A stretch of DNA of 64,000 bases from Pseudosporangium ferrugineum (GTDB lineage: Bacteria > Actinomycetota > Actinomycetes > Mycobacteriales > Micromonosporaceae): assembly GCF_003002065.1 (NCBI RefSeq), contig NZ_PVZG01000006.1:248001-312000 (forward strand), in the 5' to 3' direction. Under the pieces are notes generated by a model. It had not been told where the DNA came from and did not search any database. It worked only from the letters and a program-made list of their open reading frames with translations. Positions 1 to 8,739 of this stretch are shown here, piece after piece (positions within the stretch are counted from its first letter, which is position 1; each line of letters starts with the position of its first letter). A program made the position numbers and the translations under genes.

Positions 1-597
1 CGGCACGTCACCGTCTGCGAGACCGTGCTGCTGCCCGGGCCCGACGCGCTGCTCGCCCCCGGTTGGGTGCCGTGGAACGAGCGGGTGCAGCCGGGCGACC
101 TGGGCGTGGGCGACCTCATGCCGACCGCCCCCGACGACGAGCGGCTCGCGCCGGGCTACGTGCTCAGCGACGACGCCGCCGTCGAGGAAACCGCCTGGGA
201 GGCCGGCCTCGGCCGCCCGCGGGTGATGTCGCGCGAGGGCCGCATCGAGACGGCTCAGCGCTGGTACGACGGCGACTCCGGCCCGGAGGCACCGATCTCC
301 ACCGCGGCGCCGCGCACCGCCCGGTGCGGCACGTGCGGGTTCTACCTGCCGCTGGCCGGGTCCATGCGCGCGATGTTCGGCGTCTGCGGCAACCTGTACG
401 CCCCGGACGACGCCCGCGCGGTCAGCGCCGACCACGGCTGCGGCGCCCACTCCGAGGCGCTCGTGGGCACCCCCGAACAGCCGGTCGAGGAGCTTCCGAC
501 CGTGTACGACGACAGCGAGGTCGAGGCGGTGGCGGTCAGCCGCGCCCCGGGCTCGGTGGAGGCCACGGAGCCCGCCGAGGACTACGGCCACAGCTGA
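1..597 (+). CDS. DUF3027 family protein, 3' part
   Basis: The reading frame is open from base 1, so the gene begins before the window and only its last ~198 residues are seen. The fragment starts RHVTVCETVLLPGP and continues with WVPWNERVQPGDLGVGDL, which I recognise as the conserved core of the actinobacterial DUF3027 family. A CGTCGFYLPL stretch followed by VCGN and a late CGAH gives clustered cysteines that could bind a metal; this is inference. Function in the family is unknown. The last ~45 residues are acidic and low complexity. It converges on the DUF2530 gene with a 160-base gap that holds only G/C-rich short repeats. Confidence 0.85.
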   Translation, partial: RHVTVCETVLLPGPDALLAPGWVPWNERVQPGDLGVGDLMPTAPDDERLAPGYVLSDDAAVEETAWEAGLGRPRVMSREGRIETAQRWYDGDSGPEAPISTAAPRTARCGTCGFYLPLAGSMRAMFGVCGNLYAPDDARAVSADHGCGAHSEALVGTPEQPVEELPTVYDDSEVEAVAVSRAPGSVEATEPAEDYGHS

Positions 598-757
598 GAG
601 CCCACGCCGGGCGCACGAGTATGCGACCGGCGAGGTGCAGCGGCCGAACGGAGCACGTGGCGCGGACCGGGCGGGCGGCTGACTGGGTCGGGACGGCCCG
701 CGCGGGGATGAAGCGGACCGGGACGCGGCCGCGGCCGGGGCCGGTCAGTCGGGCCGG

Positions 758-1219
758 TCAGTCGGGGTCGCGGTCGGGGTCGGTGACGGTGAACTCGGGG
801 TGGCTCAGGGCTCGGCGGCGGCGCCGGTTGGCGTCGTGGCGGAGCATGGTGATCAGGCCCGGGATGCCGGCGAGGAGGCCGGCCAGGCAGGTCCACAGCC
901 AGTCGTCGGGCGCGTCGGCGATGAGCAGGATCACGCCCGCGACGGCGAAGGCCGCGATGCCGGCGAGCGCGAACGGGACCATCGGCGGGTCGAGCGGTTC
1001 GGGCCGGGGCTTGGTGCCGGCCACCGCGTCCAGCCCGGGCACATGCCGTTCCGGAGATCCGGCGCCCTGAGACCCAGCGCCCGGAAGCCCGGCGCCCTGA
1101 GCCCCGGCGCCCGGAAGCCCGGCGCCCTGAGGCCCGGCGCCCGGGGACGCGGCGCCCTGAGGCGCGGGGTCCGGAGACGCGGTGCCGGGCGCGTGCGGGG
1201 TGGGGGACAGGTCGGCCAC
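758..1219 (-). CDS. DUF2530 membrane protein with N-terminal repeat
   Basis: 153 residues. The C-terminal half matches the actinobacterial DUF2530 pattern: LDPPMVPFALAGIAAF begins a first membrane helix, then a short DAPDDW turn and a second helix (WTCLAGLLAGIPGLI), ending in a basic RRRRR tail and an acidic end. The N-terminal ~55 residues are Pro/Gly/Ala-rich and made of a 10-residue unit of the form PGAGxQGAGL, encoded by 30-bp DNA repeats. The GTG start at 1219 has no good ribosome binding site, so the start is uncertain. Function is unknown. It lies divergent to the permease gene. Confidence 0.7.
   Translation of the reverse strand: MADLSPTPHAPGTASPDPAPQGAASPGAGPQGAGLPGAGAQGAGLPGAGSQGAGSPERHVPGLDAVAGTKPRPEPLDPPMVPFALAGIAAFAVAGVILLIADAPDDWLWTCLAGLLAGIPGLITMLRHDANRRRRRALSHPEFTVTDPDRDPD
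1051..1184. repeat. 30-bp tandem repeat inside DUF2530 gene
   Basis: The block ggcgccctga recurs at 1061, 1091, 1121 and 1151, an exact 30-bp period, with a fifth partial unit from 1171. The unit is a multiple of three, so it keeps frame and encodes a variable Pro/Gly linker. Copy number could vary between strains. Confidence 0.9.
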
Positions 1220-1353
1220 GTCATGAGGGTACGTCCCGGGAGATCCTCGGTGGGGGCTCGTGACGGTTGTAACAGTTCCGATCTTTTACCGAGGTCAGTG
1301 GTCTGATTCGATGCCCGTAACACCTGCTGCCGATTCCCCCTGGAAGGGCTCCG

Positions 1354-2832
1354 ATGTCCACTGCCTCCGCTGATGCGAATGTCAGCCCGTCCGGGCGTAC
1401 CCCGGGGAATGGTTTTGATCGTTTCTTTCAGATCTCGGCGCGCGGCTCGACCGTCGGCCGGGAGGTGCGGGGCGGGTTCGCCACCTTCTTCACGATGGCC
1501 TACATCGTGGTGCTCAACCCGCTGATCCTCGCCGCCGGTGTGGACGCCACCGGTGCGAAGTTGCCGATCACCGCACTCGCGGCCGGTACGGCGCTGGTGG
1601 CGGGCGTCATGACCATCCTCATGGGGGTCGTGGCGCGGTTCCCGTTGGCGCTCGCCGCCGGGCTCGGCGTGAACGCGCTGGTCGCGTACGAGATCGCCCC
1701 CGAGATGACCTGGGCCGATGCGATGGGCCTGGTGGTGATCGAGGGCGTGCTGATCGCCGTGCTGGTGCTGACCGGGCTGCGTACGGCGGTGTTCCGGGCC
1801 GTGCCCACCGAGCTCAAGACGGCGATCGGGGTCGGCATCGGCCTGTTCCTGATGATCATCGGGCTGGTGGACGCCGGGTTCGTGCGGCGTATCCCCGACG
1901 CGGCGGGCACCACCGTGCCGGTGGAGCTGGGCATCGGCGGCAAGCTGACCAGCTGGCCGCTGCTCGTCTTCTGCCTGGGCCTGCTGTTCACGCTGGTCCT
2001 TTTCGTACGCCGGGTGAAGGGCGCGATCCTCATCGGCATCCTCGGCACGACGGTGCTCGCCATCGTCGTCGAGGCGATCGGGAAGATCGGGCCGTCCTTC
2101 GTCGACGGCAAGCCGAACCCGGCCGGCTGGTCGCTGAACGTGCCGACGCTGCCGGACAAGATCGTGGACACGCCCGACCTGTCGTTGCTGGGCAAGTTCA
2201 ACGTGCTGGACTCGTGGGGCCGGGCCGGCTGGCTGGTCGTGCTCATGTTCGTCTTCACCCTGCTGATCACGGACTTCTTCGACACGATGGGCACGATGGT
2301 CGCCGTCGGCCAGGAGGGCGGGCTGCTCGACGCCGAGGGCATGCCGCCGCGGACGCGGGAGATCCTGCTCGTCGACTCGGTCGCGGCGGCGGCCGGCGGT
2401 GCGGCGAGCGTCTCGAGCAACACCTCGTTCATCGAGAGCGCGTCGGGTGTCGCGGAGGGTGCGCGTACCGGCGTGGCCAACCTCGTGACCGGCACGCTCT
2501 TCCTGCTCGCCATGTTCCTGGCCCCGCTGGTCACGGTCGTGCCGTTCGAGGCGGCGTCGACCGCGCTGGTCGTGGTCGGCTTCCTGATGATGATGGCGGT
2601 GCGGCAGATCGACTGGACCGACTACGAGATCGCGATCCCGGCGTTCCTGGCGATCACCCTGATGCCGTTCACGTACTCGATCTCGAACGGCATCGGCGCG
2701 GGCATCGTCTCGTTCGTCGTGATCAAGCTCGCGGTGGGCAAGGCCAGGGCAGTTCACCCGCTTCTGTACGGCGTAGCAGCCCTCTTCGTCCTCTACTTCC
2801 TGCGCGGCCCGCTGGAATCGGTCGTGCTCTGA
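1354..2832 (+). CDS. NCS2/AzgA-type nucleobase permease
   Basis: 492 residues, the usual length for this family, with about 12-14 hydrophobic segments. N-terminal motif FATFFTMAYIVVLNP and the block SSNTSFIESASGVAEGARTG near residue 355 are hallmarks of the AzgA/PbuG branch of the NCS2 family, which imports purines such as adenine, guanine or hypoxanthine by proton symport. The exact base transported cannot be told from sequence. The ATG is preceded by GGAAGGG at a good distance. It stands alone; the next gene, marR, has its own promoter. Confidence 0.9.
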   Translation: MSTASADANVSPSGRTPGNGFDRFFQISARGSTVGREVRGGFATFFTMAYIVVLNPLILAAGVDATGAKLPITALAAGTALVAGVMTILMGVVARFPLALAAGLGVNALVAYEIAPEMTWADAMGLVVIEGVLIAVLVLTGLRTAVFRAVPTELKTAIGVGIGLFLMIIGLVDAGFVRRIPDAAGTTVPVELGIGGKLTSWPLLVFCLGLLFTLVLFVRRVKGAILIGILGTTVLAIVVEAIGKIGPSFVDGKPNPAGWSLNVPTLPDKIVDTPDLSLLGKFNVLDSWGRAGWLVVLMFVFTLLITDFFDTMGTMVAVGQEGGLLDAEGMPPRTREILLVDSVAAAAGGAASVSSNTSFIESASGVAEGARTGVANLVTGTLFLLAMFLAPLVTVVPFEAASTALVVVGFLMMMAVRQIDWTDYEIAIPAFLAITLMPFTYSISNGIGAGIVSFVVIKLAVGKARAVHPLLYGVAALFVLYFLRGPLESVVL

Positions 2833-2898
2833 CGTCGTCGTGGTCACCGGGTGCGCTACCGTGCCCGGTGACTACGGTCATAGGCGGAGAAGATGTCG

Positions 2899-2924
2899 TT
2901 AGCCAAGCTCATTAGCTAGGCTAA
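2899..2924. promoter_or_regulatory. MarR operator overlapping the -10 element
   Basis: A 26-bp near-perfect palindrome with outer arms TTAGCC and GGCTAA and inner AGCT arms, with few mismatches. A -10 element TAGGCT (2917-2922) lies in its right arm, 7 nt before the marR GTG. Binding here would block marR transcription, so autoregulation of marR, and probably control of the following MFS gene, is inferred. Confidence 0.75.
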
Positions 2925-2929
2925 GTAAC

Positions 2930-3376
2930 GTGATGGAGCGGTCGGTGGCGGAGCGCAGTTCAGCCGAGCAACTGGCCGTCTCGCTGCGCGAGTCGATCAC
3001 CCGGCTCAACCGCCGGGTGCGCCAGGAACGCCCGGTCGGCGATCTCACGTTCAGCCAGCTCTCCGCCCTGACCAGCCTCCAGCTGGCCGGCGCGCTGACG
3101 CCGCGGGAGCTCGCCGACACCGAGCGGGTGCAGCCGCCGACGATGACCAAGATCGTCGGCAAGCTCGAGGAGCGCGGCCTGGTCGCGCGCACGCCCCACC
3201 CGACCGACCGCCGCCAGGTCATCCTGGCCGCGACCGAGCAGGGCCGGATCGTGTACGCGCAGTTCGAGAAGGCGCGCAACGAGTGGCTGGCCGAGCAGCT
3301 GGCCGAGCTCACCCCGGACGAACGCGACACGCTCGCCCGGGCGGCGCGGATCCTCCAGCAGGTCGCCCGGGCCTGA
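2930..3376 (+). CDS. MarR family transcriptional regulator
   Basis: 148 residues with the MarR winged-helix layout: dimerisation helices at both ends, recognition helix region TPRELADTERVQPPTMTKIVGKLEERGLV near residues 50-75, and the wing motif HPTDRRQVIL. The GTG at 2930 sits 7 nt after a -10 element with no Shine-Dalgarno, so the transcript is probably leaderless; the ATG at 2933 is the alternative. The operator lies directly upstream and an MFS exporter-type gene 70 bp downstream, the usual pairing of a MarR repressor with the transporter it controls. The ligand is unknown. Confidence 0.9.
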   Translation: MMERSVAERSSAEQLAVSLRESITRLNRRVRQERPVGDLTFSQLSALTSLQLAGALTPRELADTERVQPPTMTKIVGKLEERGLVARTPHPTDRRQVILAATEQGRIVYAQFEKARNEWLAEQLAELTPDERDTLARAARILQQVARA

Positions 3377-3446
3377 GCGGGCCCCGCCTCCTGTCGTTCC
3401 GTCACACGGTGATGACGCGTACGACCCAGAAGGAGGCGCAACCCGA

Positions 3447-4787
3447 GTGCGGGCAGTGCTGAGCACGACATTCCGGTCCCTGCAGGTCCGTAACTACCGG
3501 TTCTTCGCGACCGGTCAGCTGATCAAGCTGATCGGCGTGTGGATGATGTTCACCGCGCAGGACTGGCTGGTGCTCGATCTCTCCGGCAACTCCCCGGGCG
3601 CGCTCGGGGTGGTCACCGCGCTGCAGTTCCTGCCGGTGCTCCTGCTGACCCTCTGGGGCGGCAAGCTCGCCGACCGCCACGACAAGCGCAAGCTGCTCAT
3701 CGTCGCCAACGCGGTCTTCGCGATCACGGCGATCGTCTTCGCCGTCCTGGTGGCGAGCGGCATCGTCGTGCTCTGGCACGTGTTCATGTTCGCGCTGCTG
3801 CTCGGCGTGGCCAACGCCGTGGAGACGCCGGTGCGGCAGGCGTTCGTCTCCGAGCTGGTCGAGCTGCCGCTGCTGCCCAACGCGCTGGCCCTGTCGGCGG
3901 CGGCGTTCAACAGCGCGCGGATCGGCGGCCCGGCCCTCGCCGGCATCGCCCTGGCCCTGTTCGACACGGGCCCGGTGTTCCTCATCGCCACCGCCCTGTC
4001 CATCGCGCCGATCTTCAGTTACCGGTGGATGCGCGCGGGTGAGCTGTACCGCTCCGAGGAACGCGCCAAGTCCGGCGAAACCAAGATTGTGGACGGCCTC
4101 AGGTACGTCCGGAAGCGGCATGACCTGTTGCTGCCGATCGGGCTGATGGCGGCGATCGGCATGATCGGCTTCAACTTCCCGGTCACCCTCGCGGCCCTCG
4201 CGAAGATCAATTTCCACGCCGGCCCGTCCTCCTTCGGGCTGCTGACCACGGCCCTGGCGGTCGGCGCGCTGGGCGGGGCCCTGGCCGGGAGCGCGCGCCG
4301 CAGCCGGCCGGGTGCCTACCTGGTGCTCGGCGCGGCGCTGGCCTTCAGCGTCTTCGAGATCGCGGTCGGTTTCGCCCCCACCTTCCTGGTGGCGATGATC
4401 CTGCTGGTGCCGACCGGCTTCTTCTCCATCTACCTCGCGCAGGCCGCCAACCACCGCGTCCAGATGGGTGTCGACGCCGGCTACCGCGGCCGGGTGATGG
4501 CCCTCTACGTGCTCGTCTTCCTCGGCACGACCCCCGTCGGCGCCTCGCTCGCCGGCTGGTGGGGTGAGCACTTCGGGGTGCCGTCGAGCATCTGGGCGGC
4601 GGGCATCGTGTGCCTGGTGGCTTCGGTCGTCGCCCTGCTCTGGCAGCTGCGCACCAGCGGAGACCGGCTGAGCGTACGGGTAGGTCCGAGACCACGGCTG
4701 ACCCTCGTGCGGACCGGCGCGGAGGACGACACCCTCGTGGACGAGAGCGGGCCGGCCCGGATGCCGGCCCGCAAGGTCGCCGCCTAG
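3447..4787 (+). CDS. MFS transporter, probable exporter
   Basis: 446 residues and about 12 hydrophobic segments. N-terminal FRSLQVRNYRFFATGQL and the loop motif GGKLADRHDKRKLL near residues 70-85 fit the MFS_3/EntS-type exporter group. The GTG start is chosen because GAAGGAGG lies 10 bases upstream. Its position behind marR suggests drug or metabolite efflux under MarR control; this is inference. Its TAG stop overlaps the TAG stop of the convergent propeller gene in the single sequence CTAG (4784-4787). Confidence 0.88.
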   Translation: MRAVLSTTFRSLQVRNYRFFATGQLIKLIGVWMMFTAQDWLVLDLSGNSPGALGVVTALQFLPVLLLTLWGGKLADRHDKRKLLIVANAVFAITAIVFAVLVASGIVVLWHVFMFALLLGVANAVETPVRQAFVSELVELPLLPNALALSAAAFNSARIGGPALAGIALALFDTGPVFLIATALSIAPIFSYRWMRAGELYRSEERAKSGETKIVDGLRYVRKRHDLLLPIGLMAAIGMIGFNFPVTLAALAKINFHAGPSSFGLLTTALAVGALGGALAGSARRSRPGAYLVLGAALAFSVFEIAVGFAPTFLVAMILLVPTGFFSIYLAQAANHRVQMGVDAGYRGRVMALYVLVFLGTTPVGASLAGWWGEHFGVPSSIWAAGIVCLVASVVALLWQLRTSGDRLSVRVGPRPRLTLVRTGAEDDTLVDESGPARMPARKVAA

Positions 4788-6223
4788 CGAAGCGGGGCTG
4801 TGCCGGCGGCGCGGCGGCGGGCGCGTCGCCGGACGTGGCGGATGCGCAGGACCAGCGTCGCGACGGCGAGGACGGCCAGCAGTTCGAGCACCTGGCCGAC
4901 GGGCCAGAGCCAGGCGAGGGCCCGGCGTGCCGCGCCCTCCACGCGGTTCGGTGCGGGCCCGCCGAACTGGTCGAGGAGGCCCGCCGGCACGTCGACGAAG
5001 CCGGCGCCGCCGGGCAGGTCGACCAGCCGGCGCCGACCGCCGTCCGGCCCGAAGGCGGACAGTTCGACGCCCCCGACGGTCCAGTAATCGGTCTCCAGCC
5101 ACGGCGCGTCGTCCGGGTCGAGGCGGGCTCCCCGTTCCGGGGAGTGGACGGCGACCACGGCGGAGCCCTCGCGTTGCCAGCCGAGCATTCTGACCGCCAG
5201 CCCGCGGGCGGGGTCGAGGCGCGGCCCGTCGGCCGGTTGCCCGGTGCCGGCGTCGAGGTAGCGGACCCGGAACTCCCGCTGCCGGAGAGCCGCTTCGTCG
5301 CAGCCCGTGCCGTCGACGCAGCCGGTGATCGAGTACATCGCGATCCGCCGGCCGTCCGGCAGCCAGGCACCCGGGCCGGCCAGCCGGTCCCGGTCGGTGA
5401 GGCCGGTGATCTCGGTCCGGGTGTTGCCGGCGAGATCGAAGACCTGGAGCGCGGTGGTGGTGGCCACGGCGAGCCGCTTGCCGTCCGGGGAGAAGGCGGC
5501 GACGTTGCCCGGGAGGAACTCACCCTCGGCGCGGGGCAACGGCTGCTTCCGGCCCGTGGCCACTTCGAGCAGATGCATCGAGTACAGCGAGTGATCGGTG
5601 TTTCCGGACGAGCCCCGTACCAGGATGAAGCGGCCGTCGGGCGACCAGGCCATCGGGTCGCCGCCGCCGTACTGGCGCACGGTTCCCGTGGTGAGGTCGA
5701 GCACCCCGGTCTGCGGGTCGCCCTCGGGCGGGTAGTCGACGCCCTCCATCGACAGCCCACCGGCCAGGTACCGGCCGTCCGGCGAGAGCAGCAGGCCGTC
5801 CGCCGTGCCGGCGCTCATCTCGCCGACCGAGCGGGCCAGCCGGTAACCGCCGCTCCGGCCGACCAGCAGGCTGCGGCCCTCGAAGCCCCAGATGTCACTG
5901 CCGCGCAGCTCGCGATCGCCGGCGACGAGGATCGCGGCCGGGCCGGGCGGCGACTCGAGGACGGTGTCCTCGCCCGTCACCGGCGGATACACCGTGGACG
6001 GCACCACCGGCCGGGGCGAGTCGGCAGGCGTGGGGCTCTGCCCGCCGTGGCCGCCGAGGACCAGCGGTACGGCCGCCACGACGGCGACCGCGGCCAGGAC
6101 CCCGGCGGCCATCCGCGTCCGGCGGCGGCGCACACCCCGTCGCCAGGTGTCGGGGGCAAGCCGTGCCGGGCGGGCGTCGTCGGCGATGATCGTCAGTACC
6201 TCGGCGAACCGCGATTCGGTCAC
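4784..6223 (-). CDS. Membrane-anchored beta-propeller protein
   Basis: 479 residues. An N-terminal cytosolic stretch with a basic RRGVRRRRTR run precedes a membrane helix at about 38-58. An extracytoplasmic region then carries PD40/TolB-type propeller blades, seen as LSPDGRYLAGG, WSPDGRFILV, FSPDGKRLAV and LPDGRRIAMY. A second hydrophobic helix lies near the C-terminus, followed by a basic tail. The GTG at 6223 overlaps the sigma gene stop as GTGA and follows GGAGGTG, so the two genes are translationally coupled. By position it may act as a sensor or anti-sigma partner, but no zinc anti-sigma motif is present, so this is inference only. Confidence 0.8.
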   Translation of the reverse strand: MTESRFAEVLTIIADDARPARLAPDTWRRGVRRRRTRMAAGVLAAVAVVAAVPLVLGGHGGQSPTPADSPRPVVPSTVYPPVTGEDTVLESPPGPAAILVAGDRELRGSDIWGFEGRSLLVGRSGGYRLARSVGEMSAGTADGLLLSPDGRYLAGGLSMEGVDYPPEGDPQTGVLDLTTGTVRQYGGGDPMAWSPDGRFILVRGSSGNTDHSLYSMHLLEVATGRKQPLPRAEGEFLPGNVAAFSPDGKRLAVATTTALQVFDLAGNTRTEITGLTDRDRLAGPGAWLPDGRRIAMYSITGCVDGTGCDEAALRQREFRVRYLDAGTGQPADGPRLDPARGLAVRMLGWQREGSAVVAVHSPERGARLDPDDAPWLETDYWTVGGVELSAFGPDGGRRRLVDLPGGAGFVDVPAGLLDQFGGPAPNRVEGAARRALAWLWPVGQVLELLAVLAVATLVLRIRHVRRRARRRAAGTAPLR

Positions 6224-6729
6224 GACTGCACCTCCAACAGGTCGGCCAGCTCCGGAGCGAGGACGCGCAGCCGCGCCAGCCCGTCGCGGACCTGGCTCTT
6301 GACGGTGCCCACCCGGCATCCGAGGACCTCGGCGGTCTGCGTCTCGGAGAGGTCCTCGAAGTAGCGCAGCACCAGGGCCGCCCGCTGCCGCGGGGCCAGC
6401 CGGGCCAACGCCTGCTGCACGGCGACCGCCACGGCCACCGGGTCGGTGGAGTCGGGCATCGACCGGTCCACCGCGGGCGCGGCCACCTCAGCCCTTCGTC
6501 GCGCCCTGCGCCACCAGGAGACGTGCTCGTGGTAGAGCGCCTTGCGGACGTACGGGTCCGGATCGCCGGAGGCCACCACGTGCCGCCACCGGCCCGCCAT
6601 CTTCAGCAAGGTCTGCTGGACGAGATCCTCGGCCAGGTGATGATCGCCCGTGAGCAGGTACGCGATCCGCGACAGGCTCACCTTCCGATCCCGCACGTAC
6701 TGCTCGAACGACAATTGACCGGCATCCAC
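6220..6729 (-). CDS. SigE-family ECF sigma-70 factor
   Basis: 169 residues with both ECF core regions: region 2 with SRIAYLLTGDHHLAEDLVQQ (about residues 18-38) and region 4 with EVLGCRVGTVKSQVRDGLARL near 135-155. The opening FEQYVRDRK fits the actinobacterial SigE-family subgroup. The GTG at 6729 is preferred because AGGAGG lies 6 nt upstream; a longer frame starts at 6747. It is the first gene of a two-gene operon with the propeller protein. Confidence 0.9.
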   Translation of the reverse strand: MDAGQLSFEQYVRDRKVSLSRIAYLLTGDHHLAEDLVQQTLLKMAGRWRHVVASGDPDPYVRKALYHEHVSWWRRARRRAEVAAPAVDRSMPDSTDPVAVAVAVQQALARLAPRQRAALVLRYFEDLSETQTAEVLGCRVGTVKSQVRDGLARLRVLAPELADLLEVQS

Positions 6730-6779
6730 ACGCAACCTCCTGCCCACCTACACGCCGCAGACGGGTCCGCCGGAGGGGC

Positions 6780-7442
6780 TCACCGGCCGGAGGTGTACGA
6801 CGAGGCCTCGGCGGTGGCCGCCACGGGGTCGCCGGCCCGGATGGCCGCCAGCAACCGGCCGTGGTCCATGTGCTCCTCCGGCCGGAGCGACGCCCCGATG
6901 TGCCCGCTCAGCGACTCGCGGATCACCTCGCCGAGGTCCGCGTAGAGCTCGGTCAGCACCTCGTTGTGCGAGGCCGCCACGACGGCACGGTGGAAGGCCG
7001 CGTCCGCGTCGACGAAGGCATCCCGCCGGCCGGTGGACCAGGCCTGCTCGCGCTGGGCGTACAGGGTGTCGAGGCGGTGCAGGTCCTCGCCGGTGCGGCG
7101 GCGGGCCGCGTAACCGGCGGCTGCCGCCTCGAGGGTGCCGCGCAACTCGCGCACCTGCCCGGGGTCGGCGTCGGCGAAGCGGCGCTGCATGACGCCGGCC
7201 AGCTCGCTGGTGGCGACCACGTATGTGCCCGAGCCCTGCCGGATGTCCAGCAGCCCGTTGTGGGCGAGGGCCCGCACCGCCTCGCGCACGGTGTTGCGGG
7301 CGACCCCCAGCCGGGCCACCAGCTCCGGCTCGGTGGGGATGCGGGAGCCGACCGGCCAGGCCCCGGAAGTGATCTGCTGGCGCAGCTGGGCGATCACCCG
7401 CTTGGACAGGCTTTCGGCGCGCACGACCGGACCCAAATTCAT
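6780..7442 (-). CDS. GntR/FadR family transcriptional regulator
   Basis: 220 residues. An N-terminal winged helix (about 10-75) contains IPTEPELVARLGVARNTVREAVRAL, followed by an FCD ligand-binding domain with the metal-site pattern DADAAFHRAVV and later GHIGAS and HMDHGRL histidines. The ATG at 7442 lies 6 nt after a -10 element TAGAAT, so the mRNA is probably leaderless. Divergent from an MFS transporter across a tiny intergenic palindrome, it probably represses both genes. The effector is probably a small carboxylate, as for most FCD proteins, but is not known. Confidence 0.9.
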   Translation of the reverse strand: MNLGPVVRAESLSKRVIAQLRQQITSGAWPVGSRIPTEPELVARLGVARNTVREAVRALAHNGLLDIRQGSGTYVVATSELAGVMQRRFADADPGQVRELRGTLEAAAAGYAARRRTGEDLHRLDTLYAQREQAWSTGRRDAFVDADAAFHRAVVAASHNEVLTELYADLGEVIRESLSGHIGASLRPEEHMDHGRLLAAIRAGDPVAATAEASSYTSGR

Positions 7443-7461
7443 CCCATGATTCTATGATGGG
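7443..7461. promoter_or_regulatory. Shared operator and divergent -10 elements
   Basis: CCCATGATTCTATGATGGG is a 19-bp palindrome (arms CCCAT and ATGGG with inner AT/AT matches) filling the gap between gntR and the MFS gene. It contains the minus-strand -10 TAGAAT (7454-7449) and the plus-strand -10 TATGAT (7453-7458). One bound GntR dimer could silence both promoters. Confidence 0.75.
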
Positions 7462-7465
7462 TTCC

Positions 7466-8665
7466 ATGGCCCTCACCAGCACCGAACGCACCGGGCGCCG
7501 GGTCGGCTACCTCGCGGTGGCCGGTCTGGTGCTCGCGGCGATCAACCTGCGGCCCGCGGTCACCAGCCTCGGGCCGGTGCTGGCCGAGGTGCGCGCCGGC
7601 CTCGGCATGAGCGCCACGGTCGCCGGGCTGCTGACCTCCCTGCCGGCCGTCTGCTTCGCGGCGATCGGCTCCACCGCGCCCCTGCTGGCCCGCCGCTGGG
7701 GCACGGGCGGGGCGGTCGCCGCCGGCGTCGCGGCGCTCACCCTGGGCCTGGCCGTACGCCCCTGGGCCGGCGGCACCCCGCTCTTTCTGGCCCTGACCGC
7801 CCTCGCCCTGGCCGGGATCTCGCTCGCCAACGTCCTGCTGCCGGTGGTGGTCAAGCAGCGCTTCCCCGACCGGGTCGGCGCGATGACCGGCCTCTACTCC
7901 GTGGCACTGAACCTGGGCGCCTCCACTGCCGCCGCCGTCACCGTGCCGCTGACCGGAGCCTTCGGCGGCGACTGGCGGCTCGGCATCGGGGTGTGGGCGG
8001 TGGTGGCCGCGATCTCCCTGCCGTCGTGGATCCTGCTCGCGCGCGACCGGGCGCGAGAGGCGCCGGCCGGTGCCCCGGTGGCCGCCGATCCCGGCCTGCG
8101 CCTGCGACATCAGGGCGTGGCCTGGGCGCTCGCCGTCTACTTCGGCCTCCAGTCGACCTCCGCGTACGTGATGATGGGCTGGCTGCCGCAGATGTTCCGC
8201 GACGCCGGCCTGCCCGCGGGCACCGCCGGGCTGCTCTTCGCGGTGACGTCGCTGCTCGGTGTCCCGTTGTCGTTCGCCCTGTCCGCGGTGGCCGGCCGGC
8301 TGCGGCGGCAGAGCGGGATCGCCGTCGCCGTCGGGCTCTGCGGCCTGGCCGGGTACGCCGGGCTCTGGGCTGCCCCCGCCGCCGCCCCCTGGGCCTGGGC
8401 GATCCTCCTCGGCATCGCCAACTGCTCGTTCCCACTGGTGCTCACGATGATCGCGATGCGGGGCCGGAGCGCCGCCGTCGTGGTACGCCTGTCCGCGTTC
8501 GCGCAGAGCGCCGGCTACCTGCTCTCGATCCCCGGCCCGATCGTCGTCGGCGCGCTCTATCAGCACAGCGGCGGCTGGCGGGTGCCGCTGGCCCTGATGG
8601 TCGCCCTGATGGTGCCGCAGATGATCGCCGGATTCCTCGCCGGTCGCGACCGGCAGATCGGCTGA
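7466..8665 (+). CDS. CynX/NimT-type MFS transporter
   Basis: 399 residues from the ATG at 7466; in-frame ATGs at 7454 and 7457 lie inside the promoter. The 7466 start is 7 nt after the -10 TATGAT and fits a leaderless mRNA. About 12 membrane helices. LVLAAINLRPAVTSLGPVL near the N-terminus is the signature of the cyanate permease/CynX group of the MFS. Substrate is unknown. Control by the divergent GntR regulator is inferred from the shared operator. Confidence 0.85.
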   Translation: MALTSTERTGRRVGYLAVAGLVLAAINLRPAVTSLGPVLAEVRAGLGMSATVAGLLTSLPAVCFAAIGSTAPLLARRWGTGGAVAAGVAALTLGLAVRPWAGGTPLFLALTALALAGISLANVLLPVVVKQRFPDRVGAMTGLYSVALNLGASTAAAVTVPLTGAFGGDWRLGIGVWAVVAAISLPSWILLARDRAREAPAGAPVAADPGLRLRHQGVAWALAVYFGLQSTSAYVMMGWLPQMFRDAGLPAGTAGLLFAVTSLLGVPLSFALSAVAGRLRRQSGIAVAVGLCGLAGYAGLWAAPAAAPWAWAILLGIANCSFPLVLTMIAMRGRSAAVVVRLSAFAQSAGYLLSIPGPIVVGALYQHSGGWRVPLALMVALMVPQMIAGFLAGRDRQIG

Positions 8666-8739
8666 GCCCGGAATCCTGGCAGACCGGGTCATCCGAACGG
8701 CTGTCTCGGTTCGCCTCCCGGAAGCCTTAGCGTCATGCC

